64,000 nucleotides of DNA, taken from assembly GCA_937982505.1 (NCBI GenBank), contig CALJLV010000041.1, positions 3,551 through 67,550 on the forward strand, read 5' to 3'. Below, piece by piece: positions 26,137 through 35,043 of the stretch. Position 1 is the stretch's first letter. Each line of letters begins with the position of its first letter. Below the pieces are notes generated by a model. The model was not told the origin of the DNA and did no database searches. It saw only the letters and a list, made by a program, of their open reading frames with translations. Origin of the DNA: an uncultured Desulfobacteraceae bacterium. GTDB lineage: Bacteria; Desulfobacterota; Desulfobacteria; Desulfobacterales; UBA2174. A program made the position numbers and the translations under genes.

Positions 26137-26540
26137 GCGATCCGCCGGCAAGCGGCCGCGGCCGGCGGGCGGATCACGGCTCCGGGGACCAGCGCGAAAC
26201 GTTTCTGGCCGCTGTGGTTCTCTTTGACCAGGCCAATGATCATGGTCGGCCGCTCATCCTTTCCTTCTTTCCGATGGGTGCCATGGCGTGCAGACTGCCC
26301 GGTACGCCGGGCACCGGCACCCCGGTCTGACGGGGCGGACCCTTTCATTTCGATTCTCTATCCGGAGTGCGCCTTTCGTCTCGTTCCCGGACGCGTTTCA
26401 AGAGGCCGTATCCAAGGCGGCCGGGCAAATCAAATTCTTTTGCAAATCCAAAGCCGAGGGTGTATGGTCCGCCGCCGTTGCGGGGGGGCACGCATGGTAC
26501 GGCGCCCTTTTTGTAGGCGGACCAATCGACGAGGAGAACG
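26137..26540. other. 404-bp intergenic region with an apparent transhydrogenase/alanine dehydrogenase N-terminal remnant
   Basis: On the minus strand, ATG at 26243 opens MIIGLVKENHSGQKRFALVPGAV, the typical N-terminus of PntA/alanine dehydrogenase proteins, but similarity stops after about 23 codons. It runs into a hairpin (GATCCGCC...GGCGGATC near 26140-26177) that follows the acylase gene. A truncated relic is the simplest reading. The remainder, up to the SulP gene, shows no gene. Confidence 0.45.
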
Positions 26541-28184
26541 ATGACATCCCGGCCCTATTCATTGAACCAGTTTCGAGGCGACCTGTTCGGCGGTTTGACC
26601 GCCGGCATCGTCGCCCTTCCCCTGGCCCTGGCCTTCGGCGTAGCCAGCGGCGCCGGTGCCGTGGCCGGACTTTACGGGGCCATCGCCCTGGGCTTTTTTG
26701 CCGCCCTGTTCGGGGGAACGCACACCCAGATTTCCGGGCCCACCGGCCCCATGACGGTGATCCTGGCGGCCACCCTGGCCGCCTTTCCCGAAAACCCCGA
26801 GGCCATCTTTGCCGTGGTGATGACCGCCGGCGCGATGCAGATCATCCTGGGGCTGATCCGGGTGGGCGGCTTCGTGCGCTACATGCCCTATCCGGTGATT
26901 TCCGGGTTCATGAGCGGCATTGGCGTGATCATCATTTTGATGCAGCTTCATCCCCTCCTTGGAGCCCCCAGCGTGGGGTCCACCCTGGCGGCCCTCACGG
27001 CTCTTCCCCGGGCCGTGGCTCAGATCAACGGGCAGAGCCTGTCGCTGGCGGCCCTGGCCATGGGGATCGTCTTTTTTACCCCCCCGCGCATCACCCGGGT
27101 GCTGCCCTCGCCGCTGATCGCCCTTCTGGCGACCACCGTGCTGGCCCAGGCCTTGGCCTTTGAAGTACCCACCATCGGAGAGATTCCCGGCGGTCTGCCC
27201 CGGATTTTCTTTCCCTGGGTTTCGCTGGATATTCTGCCACGGGTCGTTTCGCTGGCCATGGCCCTGGCCGTATTGGGAACCATCGACTCGCTGCTCACCT
27301 CAGTGGTAGCCGATTCCATGACCAAGGCGCACCACGATTCCAACCGCGAACTGGTGGGCCAGGGCCTCGGCAACATGGCCGCGGCCCTCGTGGGCGGCCT
27401 GCCGGGCGCCGGGGCCACCATGCGCACCGTGGTCAACATCAAGGCCGGTGGTACCACACGCCTTTCGGGGATCATCCATGCCTTGTTCCTCCTGGCCGTG
27501 CTCCTCGGGCTGGGAGAGTATGCCGCCCGGATTCCCATGCCGGTGCTGGCCGGAATCCTCATGAAGGTGGGCATCGACATCCTCGACTACCGGATGCTCA
27601 AGGTCGCACGTCGCGTCCCGCGCCAGGACCTGGTGGTGATGCTGACCGTCTTTGCCATAACCGTCCTGTTGGATCTGATCGTGGCCGTGGCCGTGGGCGT
27701 GACCCTGGCGTCACTGATGCTCACCTTCCGCATTGCCCGACAGTCCGAAATCGATGTCCTCGAAGTGCCACGAGGCGACTGGCAGAAGGAACTGGAGCGC
27801 GAACTCCAAGAGCAGACCGACTACCGGATCCGCACGGTGTCGGTTCACGGACCGTTCTTCTTCGGTACCACCGCGCGCATGCAGGACAAGGTCAACCGGC
27901 TCATCGGCACCCGGGTGGTGATCATCAACTGCCTGGACGTGCCCTTCATGGACCTGTCGGCTCTCTTTGCCCTCGGCGAAATGATCCAGCGCCTCAAGCA
28001 GCAGGAGATCAAGACGATCCTGGTGGTGCGCCAGGGAATCGGCCTGCGCCGACAGCTCATGGACCTTGGTTACGGCGACCTGCTGGGGGCGGACGGGATT
28101 CAGGTGGACTACACCGTGGCGGTACACCTGGCCTGGGAATGGGTGGAGCACCATTTCACAACCGCCGGCAAGGCTTTCGCCTGA
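26541..28184 (+). CDS. SulP family inorganic anion transporter with STAS domain
   Basis: 547 residues. About 10-12 membrane segments, starting DLFGGLTAGIVALPLALAFGVASGAGAVAGLYGA and including GTHTQISGPTGPMTVI, VLGTIDSLLTSVVADSMTKAHHDSNRELVGQGLGNMAAALVGGLPGAGATMRTVVN, the SulP signature. The C-terminal STAS domain spans ~440-540 (VVIINCLDVPFMDLSALFALGEMI). SulP carriers move sulfate, bicarbonate or related anions. In a sulfate reducer either sulfate uptake or bicarbonate is possible; the sequence does not decide. GAGGAG lies 5 nt before the ATG. Monocistronic by spacing. Confidence 0.9.
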   Translation: MTSRPYSLNQFRGDLFGGLTAGIVALPLALAFGVASGAGAVAGLYGAIALGFFAALFGGTHTQISGPTGPMTVILAATLAAFPENPEAIFAVVMTAGAMQIILGLIRVGGFVRYMPYPVISGFMSGIGVIIILMQLHPLLGAPSVGSTLAALTALPRAVAQINGQSLSLAALAMGIVFFTPPRITRVLPSPLIALLATTVLAQALAFEVPTIGEIPGGLPRIFFPWVSLDILPRVVSLAMALAVLGTIDSLLTSVVADSMTKAHHDSNRELVGQGLGNMAAALVGGLPGAGATMRTVVNIKAGGTTRLSGIIHALFLLAVLLGLGEYAARIPMPVLAGILMKVGIDILDYRMLKVARRVPRQDLVVMLTVFAITVLLDLIVAVAVGVTLASLMLTFRIARQSEIDVLEVPRGDWQKELERELQEQTDYRIRTVSVHGPFFFGTTARMQDKVNRLIGTRVVIINCLDVPFMDLSALFALGEMIQRLKQQEIKTILVVRQGIGLRRQLMDLGYGDLLGADGIQVDYTVAVHLAWEWVEHHFTTAGKAFA

Positions 28185-28404
28185 AGGCGTCGTCGCGGCC
28201 TTCGGATCGCTTTCGACTAAACCCTTACGGAATGTTTTCAAATAATCGTGCCCGCTCGGGCCAAGCGATGGGGACGGGCTCACATCTATCGGATATTCAT
28301 CGGGGATAGCATGTCCCGACGACTGAAAAGGAAGGCGCATGGCAAGGACCACGCGATTTCACCGAGCCACGCCGCAGGGCACCCGCGTCCCGAAGGAGCC
28401 AGGG

Positions 28405-29178
28405 ATGAGCAACGACAGCCAGTCCATTCATGAGTTCGATTTCAAGTTGATCTGCGACTATTATTCCGGCCTGGAACGCCAAGGGCCCGGGAGCCCTGAA
28501 GTGACGATCAAGGCCTTGAGTTTCATCGACAATCTGAGGGACGAAGCGAAAATTGCCGATATCGGCTGCGGCACCGGGGGCCAGACCATGGTGCTGGCCA
28601 GACACACGCCAGGGCAGATCACGGGCCTCGATCTGTTTGCCGAGTTCATCGACATCTTCAATGCCCACAGCCGGAAGCTCGACCTCCAGGACAGGGTCAC
28701 GGGAATTGTCGGTTCGATGGCGGATCTTCCGTTTGAGAAGGAAACCCTGGATCTGATCTGGTCGGAAGGAGCGATCTACAACATCGGTTTTCAAAGAGGC
28801 CTCAATCAATGGCATAAACTCCTCAAGAAAGGAGCCTTCATCGCCGTTTCAGAGGCATCCTGGTTCACCGAGAAGCGGCCCGACGAAATCGATCGATTCT
28901 GGAAAGAGGCCTACGCGGAAATCGACCTCATTTCGACCAAGGTCAAGCAGATGGAAGAAGCCGGATATGTACCCGTGGCGACTTTCAGTCTGCCCGAACC
29001 GTGCTGGACGGATCATTTCTACACCCCTCAGGTGGCCGTCCAGGAGAAATTTCTGCAACGGTACCCGGGCAATCCAAAGGCCGCCGAGCTTGTGGAAAAC
29101 CAGCGACGGGAAGCCGAGTTGTACCACAGGTACAAGGCGTATTACGGATATGTTTTCTACATAGGAAAAAAAATTTGA
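28405..29178 (+). CDS. Class I SAM-dependent methyltransferase
   Basis: 257 residues. SAM motif I KIADIGCGTGGQTMVLA (49-65), acidic GLDLFAEFIDIFNAH, motif IV-V ETLDLIWSEGAIYNIGFQRGLNQWHKLLKKGAFIAVSE. It resembles small-molecule methyltransferases of the UbiE/MerA-adjacent type; substrate unknown. The ATG at 28405 follows GGAG. The reading frame is slightly less GC-rich than its neighbours, compatible with more recent acquisition. Its 3' end abuts the truncated methyltransferase piece at 29174. Confidence 0.8.
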   Translation: MSNDSQSIHEFDFKLICDYYSGLERQGPGSPEVTIKALSFIDNLRDEAKIADIGCGTGGQTMVLARHTPGQITGLDLFAEFIDIFNAHSRKLDLQDRVTGIVGSMADLPFEKETLDLIWSEGAIYNIGFQRGLNQWHKLLKKGAFIAVSEASWFTEKRPDEIDRFWKEAYAEIDLISTKVKQMEEAGYVPVATFSLPEPCWTDHFYTPQVAVQEKFLQRYPGNPKAAELVENQRREAELYHRYKAYYGYVFYIGKKI

Positions 29179-29551
29179 AGCCAATCTCCTCGACGGATTC
29201 TGGTCGCCCGGGAAATACTATGGATTCCTCAATACCTTCAAGTACGACCGCGAAAAGGTCGTCCTGGACAAGTACACCATCGTCGAGCCGGGTCGTGTAA
29301 GAACGATTTACAACTGGTTTCAGCACTTTACGCCGCAGCAGATGGAAAGGGAGCTCGCCGCGGCGGGCTTCCGCGTCGAGGGGCTTCACGCGGACGTCGC
29401 CGGAGCCCCCTATGATGGGAAGGCGCACGAATTCGCCGTCATCGCCAGCCGAACATCGACCGGCGCGGAACAAACAACAGATGCCCAGGGCGGATCCCCG
29501 TTTCAATCCGCTCCCGGCGAATCGACCCAGCGCAGGTCCTCGGCTCGATAG
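29174..29551 (+). pseudogene. 3' remnant of a second SAM-dependent methyltransferase
   Basis: From 29174 the +1 frame relative to the preceding gene reads FEANLLDGFWSPGKYYGFLNTF, then KVVLDKYTIVEPGRVRTIYNWFQHFTPQQMERELAAAGF and DVAGAPYDGKAHEFAVIAS. This is the C-terminal third of a methyltransferase family. There is no upstream SAM-binding part: a stop codon lies at 29162-29164 in this frame, and the first ATG (29342) comes too late. A deletion joining two methyltransferase genes explains it. The end overlaps the tupC 3' end on the other strand. Confidence 0.65.
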
Positions 29552-30549
29552 GCCACGTGGATGGGGTCGCCCGGGATGAGCGTCTGGGCCTTGAGCGCCT
29601 CCGGATCGAGAATGGCCGTCAAGGTCAGCTCTCCCACCGCCAGGGTGGCCACCACCTTGGCCGATCGCCGGATCAGGGCCAGCCGCAGCACGGTCCCGGC
29701 CAGAATCGTGAGACCGGCCTCGGGAACAGGCGTCCGGGACAGCATCAGGTTGCGCGAATCGATGACGGCCGCGGCGGCCGGGTTCTTTCCCGGCAAGGCG
29801 GCCAGATGCTGACCGTCCGCCAGGCGCCGGCGCCAGCGGCCCTCGGGACCCGGCTCCCAGGGACCGGGGAAAAACGTGCGCGTCCCGGTGGGAAAGACCT
29901 CGCCGGCAAACAGGTGCCAGACCTCGTCGCAGACCTCGAAAAGCCAGGACCAATCGTGGCTGGCCACGATCAGCGTGGTGCCCCATCTTGCCCGGGCGGT
30001 CAAGGCCGCCTGGCGGATCCGCTCGGCGCTTTCGGCATCCACGCTGGCGGTGGGTTCGTCCATGAGCAGCACTTGCGGCTCGAGCACCAGGCGGGCGGCC
30101 AGGGCGACGCGCTGGGCCTCGCCGCCAGAAAGGGCGTACCAGGGCCGCCGGGCGAAGCGCTCCGGCGCCAACCCCACCGCCGCCAGGGCCTCCTGGACCC
30201 TGGGCTCGGTTTTCTCCCGCCCGCCGCGCAGCTTCAACCCGTAAGCCACATTGTCGGCCACCGAGCGGTTCATCAGATAGGGATCCTGGGGCAAAAGGGT
30301 CACCTTGCCGCGAATCCGCGGATCGAAGGGAGCGGCGGGCCGCCCCTTGAACAGAATCCGCCCCCGGCTGGGGGTCTCGAGAAAGCCGAGGAGCCGCAGC
30401 AGGGTGCTCTTGCCGCTGCCGTTGGGCCCCATCAGCCCGACAATGGTCCCCGGAGCGATCCGCAGATGCGCCACCGCGAGCACGCGCCGGCCGGCGTAGT
30501 GGTGTTCCACGGCTTCCAGGTGAAACAGCGGGGCGCCGGTCGGGTTCAT
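29503..30549 (-). CDS. tupC: Tungstate ABC transporter ATP-binding protein
   Basis: 348 residues. Walker A GPNGSGKST (41-49), LSGGEAQRVALAARL signature (140-153), Walker B VLLMDEP (160-166), H-loop VASHDWSW. The C-terminal ~110 residues form a TOBE/MOP-like oxyanion-binding domain (AGTVLRLALIRRSAKVVATLAVGELTLTAIL). It hydrolyses ATP to drive uptake by TupB from TupA. The ATG at 30549 overlaps the tupB stop by 4 bp. The TOBE domain suggests feedback by cytoplasmic tungstate or molybdate. Assignment to tungstate comes from the TupA-type partner. Confidence 0.88.
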   Translation of the reverse strand: MNPTGAPLFHLEAVEHHYAGRRVLAVAHLRIAPGTIVGLMGPNGSGKSTLLRLLGFLETPSRGRILFKGRPAAPFDPRIRGKVTLLPQDPYLMNRSVADNVAYGLKLRGGREKTEPRVQEALAAVGLAPERFARRPWYALSGGEAQRVALAARLVLEPQVLLMDEPTASVDAESAERIRQAALTARARWGTTLIVASHDWSWLFEVCDEVWHLFAGEVFPTGTRTFFPGPWEPGPEGRWRRRLADGQHLAALPGKNPAAAAVIDSRNLMLSRTPVPEAGLTILAGTVLRLALIRRSAKVVATLAVGELTLTAILDPEALKAQTLIPGDPIHVAYRAEDLRWVDSPGAD

Positions 30550-31238
30550 CGGGCGTGCCGCCGCAAAAACGAGACCGAAATGTTGACGGCAAAGGCGATG
30601 GCCAGCAGCACCAGCCCCAGGGCAACACCCATGGCGAACATCCCCTTGTTGGTTTCCAGGGCGATGGCGGTGGTCATGGTGCGGGTGTGCCACTTGATGT
30701 TGCCGCCGACCATCATGGAGATGCCCACTTCGGTCATCACCCGGCCGTAGGCGGTCACCGCGGCGGCCAGGATGCCGAAGCGCGCCTCCCAGAGGGTGGA
30801 CAGCAGCAGCTGGCGCCGGTCGGCCCCCAGGGACCGCAGGGTCACCGAAAGCTGACGGTCCATGCTCTCGACCGCCGTGGCGGTGAGGGCCACCACCACG
30901 GGAAGCGCCAGAATGGCCTGGCCCACGGCGATGCCCGGCAGGGTGAAGAGCAGGCCCATGGGCCCCAGCGGCCCCCGCTGGGAGATCAGCGCGTAGACGA
31001 TCAGTCCCACCAGCACGGTGGGCAGGGACAAAAGCGTGTCCACCAGCGTGCGCACGGCCCGCTTGCCCGGAAAGCGGTGGTATCCCAGCCAGAACCCCAG
31101 GGGCAGCCCCAGGACGAGGCTGACGGCCATGGAGGCGCTGGACACCTTGACGGTGGCCGTCACGGCGGATAGGGTTTCCGCATCCGCGCCCCACAGCAGC
31201 ACGAACGCCTGGAGGATGCCTTCGAAGATGAATTCCAT
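30546..31238 (-). CDS. tupB: Tungstate ABC transporter permease
   Basis: 230 residues with about five to six hydrophobic segments. The binding-protein-dependent permease loop is VESMDRQLSVTLRSLGADRRQLLLSTLWEARFGILAAAVTAYGRVMTEVGISMMVGGNIKWHTRTMTTAIALETNKG, where the EVG and GGNI motifs are characteristic of TupB. It forms the channel for tungstate. It overlaps tupC; a 149-bp gap to tupA contains a GC palindrome but no gene. Confidence 0.9.
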   Translation of the reverse strand: MEFIFEGILQAFVLLWGADAETLSAVTATVKVSSASMAVSLVLGLPLGFWLGYHRFPGKRAVRTLVDTLLSLPTVLVGLIVYALISQRGPLGPMGLLFTLPGIAVGQAILALPVVVALTATAVESMDRQLSVTLRSLGADRRQLLLSTLWEARFGILAAAVTAYGRVMTEVGISMMVGGNIKWHTRTMTTAIALETNKGMFAMGVALGLVLLAIAFAVNISVSFLRRHAR

Positions 31239-31387
31239 GGACAGGGTCTGGCTCTTTGTCCAAAAAAGGCGCGCATCCGGACCGCCCGCGGGCGGAAGCC
31301 GGCGCAGGCGAATGCTCGCCGCGGGCGATAGCGCCAGGGGTGGATCCCGCCGTAAGATCCTCCCCTGGGGTCATCCGCGGCAGGCGC

Positions 31388-32221
31388 CTACTGGGCGTTG
31401 GGCGTGAACAACTGCTTGTCGAGCAGCTTGAAATCCCCGATCAATTTCTGGCCCCGTTCGCCGGCCATCCACTGGGCGAAGGTGTCGGCCAGATCGACCT
31501 TGGCATTGGCGCAGCGCGTCGGATTGACGGTGATCACGCTGTACTGGTTGAGCAGGATCTGGTCGCCTTCGACCAGAATCTTCAAAGGCGGGTTACCCTG
31601 GTGGTTGGCCTCGTACTTGATGTAGGTGCCCCGGTCGGTCATGGTATAGCCGTTGCGTTCGGCGGCCACGTTGATGGTGTTGAGCATCCCCTGGCCGGTT
31701 TGGACGTACCAGGGCTCTTTTTCCGGGATCGGCCCGCCGGTGTCCCGCCACAGGGCCATCTCCTGCTGGTGGGTCCCCGACTTGTCGCCGCGGCTGGTAA
31801 AGATCGACTGCTTCTCACGGACCGCGGAGAGGGCCTCCCGTACCGATTTGCCCTTGATCGCAGCCGGGTCGGCCGCCGGGCCGATGATGACGAAGTCGTT
31901 GTACATCACCTGGCGTCGGTTGATGCCGAATCCGTCTGCCACAAACTTCTGCTCCGCAGGCGGCGCGTGAACCAGAAGCACATCCACGTCGCAGTTCTCA
32001 CCGAGCTTCAAGGCCTTGCCCGTTCCGGTGGCCGTCCACTTGAGTTCGATCCCGCTGTCCCTGGTGAACTCGGGAACGAGGTAGTCGAGCAGCCCGGTGT
32101 CGTCGGTGCTGGTGGTGGTGGCCATCATGAGGGTCTGCTGGGCGTGGGCGGACCCGGCGACCGCCAGCAGGACGAGGGCGAAAACGGCGGCGAATCCAAG
32201 AATCGGAAAGCGTCGTGACAT
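31388..32221 (-). CDS. tupA: Tungstate-binding periplasmic protein
   Basis: 277 residues, signal peptide to about Ala27 (VAGSAHA). The mature N-terminus reads LMMATTTSTDDTGLLDYL; the TTTSTDDTGLL stretch (35-45) is the TupA signature whose Thr/Ser residues hold WO4(2-), distinguishing it from ModA. Later STSRGDKSGTHQQE-like motif (FTSRGDKSGTHQQEMALW) and GQGMLNTINVAAER. AAGGAGG precedes the ATG at 32221. It supplies tungsten, or possibly both W and Mo, for the molybdopterin enzymes in this window. Confidence 0.93.
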   Translation of the reverse strand: MSRRFPILGFAAVFALVLLAVAGSAHAQQTLMMATTTSTDDTGLLDYLVPEFTRDSGIELKWTATGTGKALKLGENCDVDVLLVHAPPAEQKFVADGFGINRRQVMYNDFVIIGPAADPAAIKGKSVREALSAVREKQSIFTSRGDKSGTHQQEMALWRDTGGPIPEKEPWYVQTGQGMLNTINVAAERNGYTMTDRGTYIKYEANHQGNPPLKILVEGDQILLNQYSVITVNPTRCANAKVDLADTFAQWMAGERGQKLIGDFKLLDKQLFTPNAQ

Positions 32222-32336
32222 GGGACCTCCTTGAAGGAAAAAGGCATGGATAAAAAGCGGCCTCGAGCCGGCTCCGAACACGAACTCTTAGTAAGGAGCA
32301 AGCTCCCGGATGTCAAACCGATTCGAAGACCGAGGA

Positions 32337-32365
32337 TTTATAACAACCAAAAGCGACCAGAACAA
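32337..32365 (-). promoter_or_regulatory. Predicted sigma70-type promoter for tupABC
   Basis: On the minus strand, TTGTTC (32360-32365) is followed after 17 nt by TATAAA (32337-32342), about 115 bp before the tupA ATG. The -10 hexamer matches five of six consensus bases; the -35 is weak, which suits an activated or regulated promoter. Confidence 0.5.
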
Positions 32366-32423
32366 ACAAAGGTTCTTGTCCGGTGGGGCTGCCGGCCATT
32401 CATCGCCCGGCCCAGGATCGAAT

Positions 32424-33377
32424 TCACCGTGCCGCGGGGGCTTTCTCCGGTGGAGGCGCCTCTTCGGCCGGTTCGGCGGGAAAGACCATCCGGCCGCTCA
32501 GACTCACGTCGTAGCCGGCCAGTTCCCTGGCCCGATCGAGAAACTCGGAATCGTGCAGAAGACCGAGAAAGTACTGGACCCCCTTGTCGAAGAATCGCTC
32601 CCGGGTCACCAGCAGATCGTAGCGCTCCCAGCGGATGGGAATGAACCCCAGTCCCAGCAGCTCGGCCACCGGCCGGATCCCCGGCCCCGCATCGGCGCGG
32701 CCGGCCAGGACCTCGAGGCCCACATCCATGTGCCGGGCCACCTCCCGGGTATAACCGGCGATCCGTTCCCCCTTGACGCCCTCTTTTTTCAACTCCAGGT
32801 CGAACAGCAGGCGGGTGCCCGTGCCCAGGGACCGGTTGACGATGGTCACCCCGGGGCGCCCCAGATCGGCCACGGTCTGGATTTTCCGGGGATTGTCCCG
32901 GGCCAGGAGCATCCCCTGTTCGCGGCGGCAGAAGTTGACCACCACCGGGGTCCTGTCAAACTCCCGATGGGCGAAGTCGAAGTTGTACTCCTGGCCGTTT
33001 TCCTGAAGCAGGTGGCTCGAGGCCAGATGGCAGAGCCCCTGGCGCAGGGCCCGCAGCCCGCCCATGCTGCCCAGGTTGCCGAAAACGGCCAGATGGTCGC
33101 GGTGGCGCTGGTTGAACAGCTGGATGGTCTTGTCCAGGAGAAGATCGTTGCTGCCGGCCAGCACCAGCAGCCCGTCATAGGGCGGCAGCTTGTTGGCGGC
33201 CTCGGGATAGTTGAGGGTGTGGGTTTCCACCCACTGTTCCACCAGATGCAGGGGAAAGAGCCATTTGCCGGTGATCTTGGTGGCCGGCAGACCCTTTTCC
33301 GACACCAGGGTGTAGATCATCTTTTCGTTGACGCCCAGAAACTGGGCCGTCTCTTTGGTGGACAGAAGCCGTTTCAT
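32424..33377 (-). CDS. Excisionase-type HTH regulator fused to a periplasmic-binding-protein-like sensor domain
   Basis: 317 residues. N-terminal ~55 residues form a MerR/excisionase-family HTH (LLSTKETAQFLGVNEKMIYTLVSEKGLPATKITGKWLFPLHLVEQWV). Residues ~85-290 resemble a PBP-like/LysR-substrate domain that binds oxyanion or cofactor ligands (VVNFCRREQGMLLARDNPRKIQTVADL, VTIVNRSLGTGTRLLFD, VARHMDVGLEVLAGRADAGPGI, YDLLVTRERFFD). It lies immediately upstream of, and reads in the same direction as, tupABC, so control of tungsten uptake is likely. Start ATG 33377, AGGAGG 11 nt upstream. The Pro/Glu/Ala-rich C-tail is disordered-looking. Confidence 0.75.
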   Translation of the reverse strand: MKRLLSTKETAQFLGVNEKMIYTLVSEKGLPATKITGKWLFPLHLVEQWVETHTLNYPEAANKLPPYDGLLVLAGSNDLLLDKTIQLFNQRHRDHLAVFGNLGSMGGLRALRQGLCHLASSHLLQENGQEYNFDFAHREFDRTPVVVNFCRREQGMLLARDNPRKIQTVADLGRPGVTIVNRSLGTGTRLLFDLELKKEGVKGERIAGYTREVARHMDVGLEVLAGRADAGPGIRPVAELLGLGFIPIRWERYDLLVTRERFFDKGVQYFLGLLHDSEFLDRARELAGYDVSLSGRMVFPAEPAEEAPPPEKAPAAR

Positions 33378-33795
33378 GGTCCGCTTGCCTCCTGGTCCCA
33401 GGTGTCCCCGCCGGTTCCCGCCAGACTGCGCACTGACGTTATCTTGCCTATTCACTTGGTCCCGGGTTGTCAAATTTATTTTGAAGCGGTTCTCGAAATA
33501 CCCCTTGCTTACCGGCTCCGACAGATTCTCCCCGGAACGCTCCTACGGACACGAAATGAGACACCTCCCGGGATGACACGGGAGGCCAGGGTTTCGGAGC
33601 AACACGGTTGACCTTCGGCCAGACAAGCGTCAGATACCCTGACGTTGACGGGACCCTGGACGCAGGGGCCGCGCCTGTCGACTTTCCCCGGGTTCTGCCC
33701 TATGGTATTGAAACGCGACCTGACAGATGACAGGGCCCGTGCCGGCCCGCCGCATCCGTGCGATGCGCCATCTTCCACCGGGAGGGATGTGTGAC
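33378..33795. other. 418-bp divergent intergenic region with two hairpins
   Basis: Separates the Tup regulator (minus) from the HD-GYP gene (plus). It contains a perfect 7-bp stem CCTCCCG / CGGGAGG (33564-33585, 8-nt loop) and a 6-bp stem CGTCAG / CTGACG (33628-33644, 5-nt loop). On the minus strand a TTGACA lies at 33468-33473 but has no convincing -10. No gene was seen. Confidence 0.5.
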
Positions 33796-35043
33796 ATGCT
33801 GACCCAAGGCGAAAAGCTGGACAAGCTCACCCGGCTGGGAGTGGAACTGAGCCAGGTGCGCGACCTGGACATCCTCATGGAGCGCGTTCTGGGCGATGCA
33901 CGCCAGTTCGTCAATGCCGACGCCGGTTCGATCTACATCCGCCGGGGTCACGACCTGCATTTCACCTACACGCAGAACGACACCCTGCAGCGGCGCCTGC
34001 CTCCCGGTGCGAAGCTGATCTATTCGACCTTCTGCATGCCCATCGACACCCGCTCCATCGCCGGCTACGTGGCCGCCACCGGCCGGTTGCTCAACATCGA
34101 CGACGTCTACGCACTGAAGAACAGCGAACCGTACGCCTTCAGTCAGCAGTTCGACCAGTCGGCCGGCTATCACACCCAGTCCGTATTCACCGTCCCGCTC
34201 AAAACCGCCCGGGGCGACATTCTTGGAATTCTGCAGATCATCAACGCCCAGGACGAAGACCGCAACGTGATCTCCTTTTCCGCCGAAGACGAAAAAATCC
34301 TGATCCATTTCGCCAGCCTCGCGGCCGTGGCCCTGGAGCGCGCCCAGATGACGCGCGCCATCTTGCTGCGCATGATCCGCATGAGCGAGTTGCGCGATCC
34401 CAAGGAGACCGGCGCCCATGTTAACCGGGTGGGCGGATATGCCGTCGAACTCTATGAGCAGTGGGCCCGCCGGCGAGCCATGGACCCCAGGCTGGTGGAG
34501 CGCAACCGCGACAGCCTGCGCATGGCGGCCATGCTCCACGATGTGGGCAAGGTGGCCATCAGCGATCTGATCCTCAAGAAGCCGGGACGCTTCAGCCCGG
34601 AGGAATTCGAAGCCATGAAGGCCCATACCGTGATCGGAGCGCGTCTCTTTCTCGACTCCCAGTCGGATTTCGACGAGGCGGCTTGCCAGGTGGCCCTCAA
34701 TCACCACGAGCGCTGGGACGGCCAGGGGTATCCGGGCATGGTGGATCTGTCCACCGGCCGGCCGATCCCGGGCGAGACCCTCCCCGACGGCCGCCCCCGC
34801 GGCAAGTCCGGCGAGGAGATTCCCCTGTTCGGCCGCATCGTCGCCCTGGCCGACGTTTTCGACGCCCTCTCTTCGGCCCGTATTTACAAGCCGGCATGGA
34901 AGGAATCGGACGTGCTCGACACCATCGCCAGGGAGGCCGGCGCCCAGTTCGACCCGGAGCTGGTGGACATCTTCTTCAGCTGCCTGGACACCTTGCGGGC
35001 TGTTCAGGAGCGCTATGGCGACGAGGACGCGTGCAGTCTCTGA
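33796..35043 (+). CDS. GAF domain-HD-GYP protein, probable cyclic-di-GMP phosphodiesterase
   Basis: 415 residues. GAF sensor domain ~20-180 (FVNADAGSIYIRR, FCMPIDTRSIAGYVAATGRLLNIDDVY, VFTVPLKTARGDILGILQIIN). HD-GYP ~195-400 with AMLHDVGKVAISDLILKKPG (HD at 248-249), LNHHERWDGQGYPG (HHE 303-305, GYP 311-313) and LADVFDALSSARIYKPAW. All metal-binding and GYP residues needed for c-di-GMP hydrolysis are present. Start ATG 33796 rather than 33787 or 33727, on Shine-Dalgarno spacing. Its 3' end overlaps the convergent hydrolase by 68 bp. Confidence 0.9.
   Translation: MLTQGEKLDKLTRLGVELSQVRDLDILMERVLGDARQFVNADAGSIYIRRGHDLHFTYTQNDTLQRRLPPGAKLIYSTFCMPIDTRSIAGYVAATGRLLNIDDVYALKNSEPYAFSQQFDQSAGYHTQSVFTVPLKTARGDILGILQIINAQDEDRNVISFSAEDEKILIHFASLAAVALERAQMTRAILLRMIRMSELRDPKETGAHVNRVGGYAVELYEQWARRRAMDPRLVERNRDSLRMAAMLHDVGKVAISDLILKKPGRFSPEEFEAMKAHTVIGARLFLDSQSDFDEAACQVALNHHERWDGQGYPGMVDLSTGRPIPGETLPDGRPRGKSGEEIPLFGRIVALADVFDALSSARIYKPAWKESDVLDTIAREAGAQFDPELVDIFFSCLDTLRAVQERYGDEDACSL

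Noticed and set aside
23338..26151. 937-residue minus-strand frame opposite the acylase
   Set aside because: Antisense shadow; the plus-strand protein has lipobox and nucleophile motif.
33564..33585. Hairpin considered as part of a molybdenum/tungsten cofactor riboswitch
   Set aside because: The surrounding sequence lacks the conserved Moco-riboswitch core as far as I can judge, and the hairpin is on the HD-GYP side of the intergenic region.
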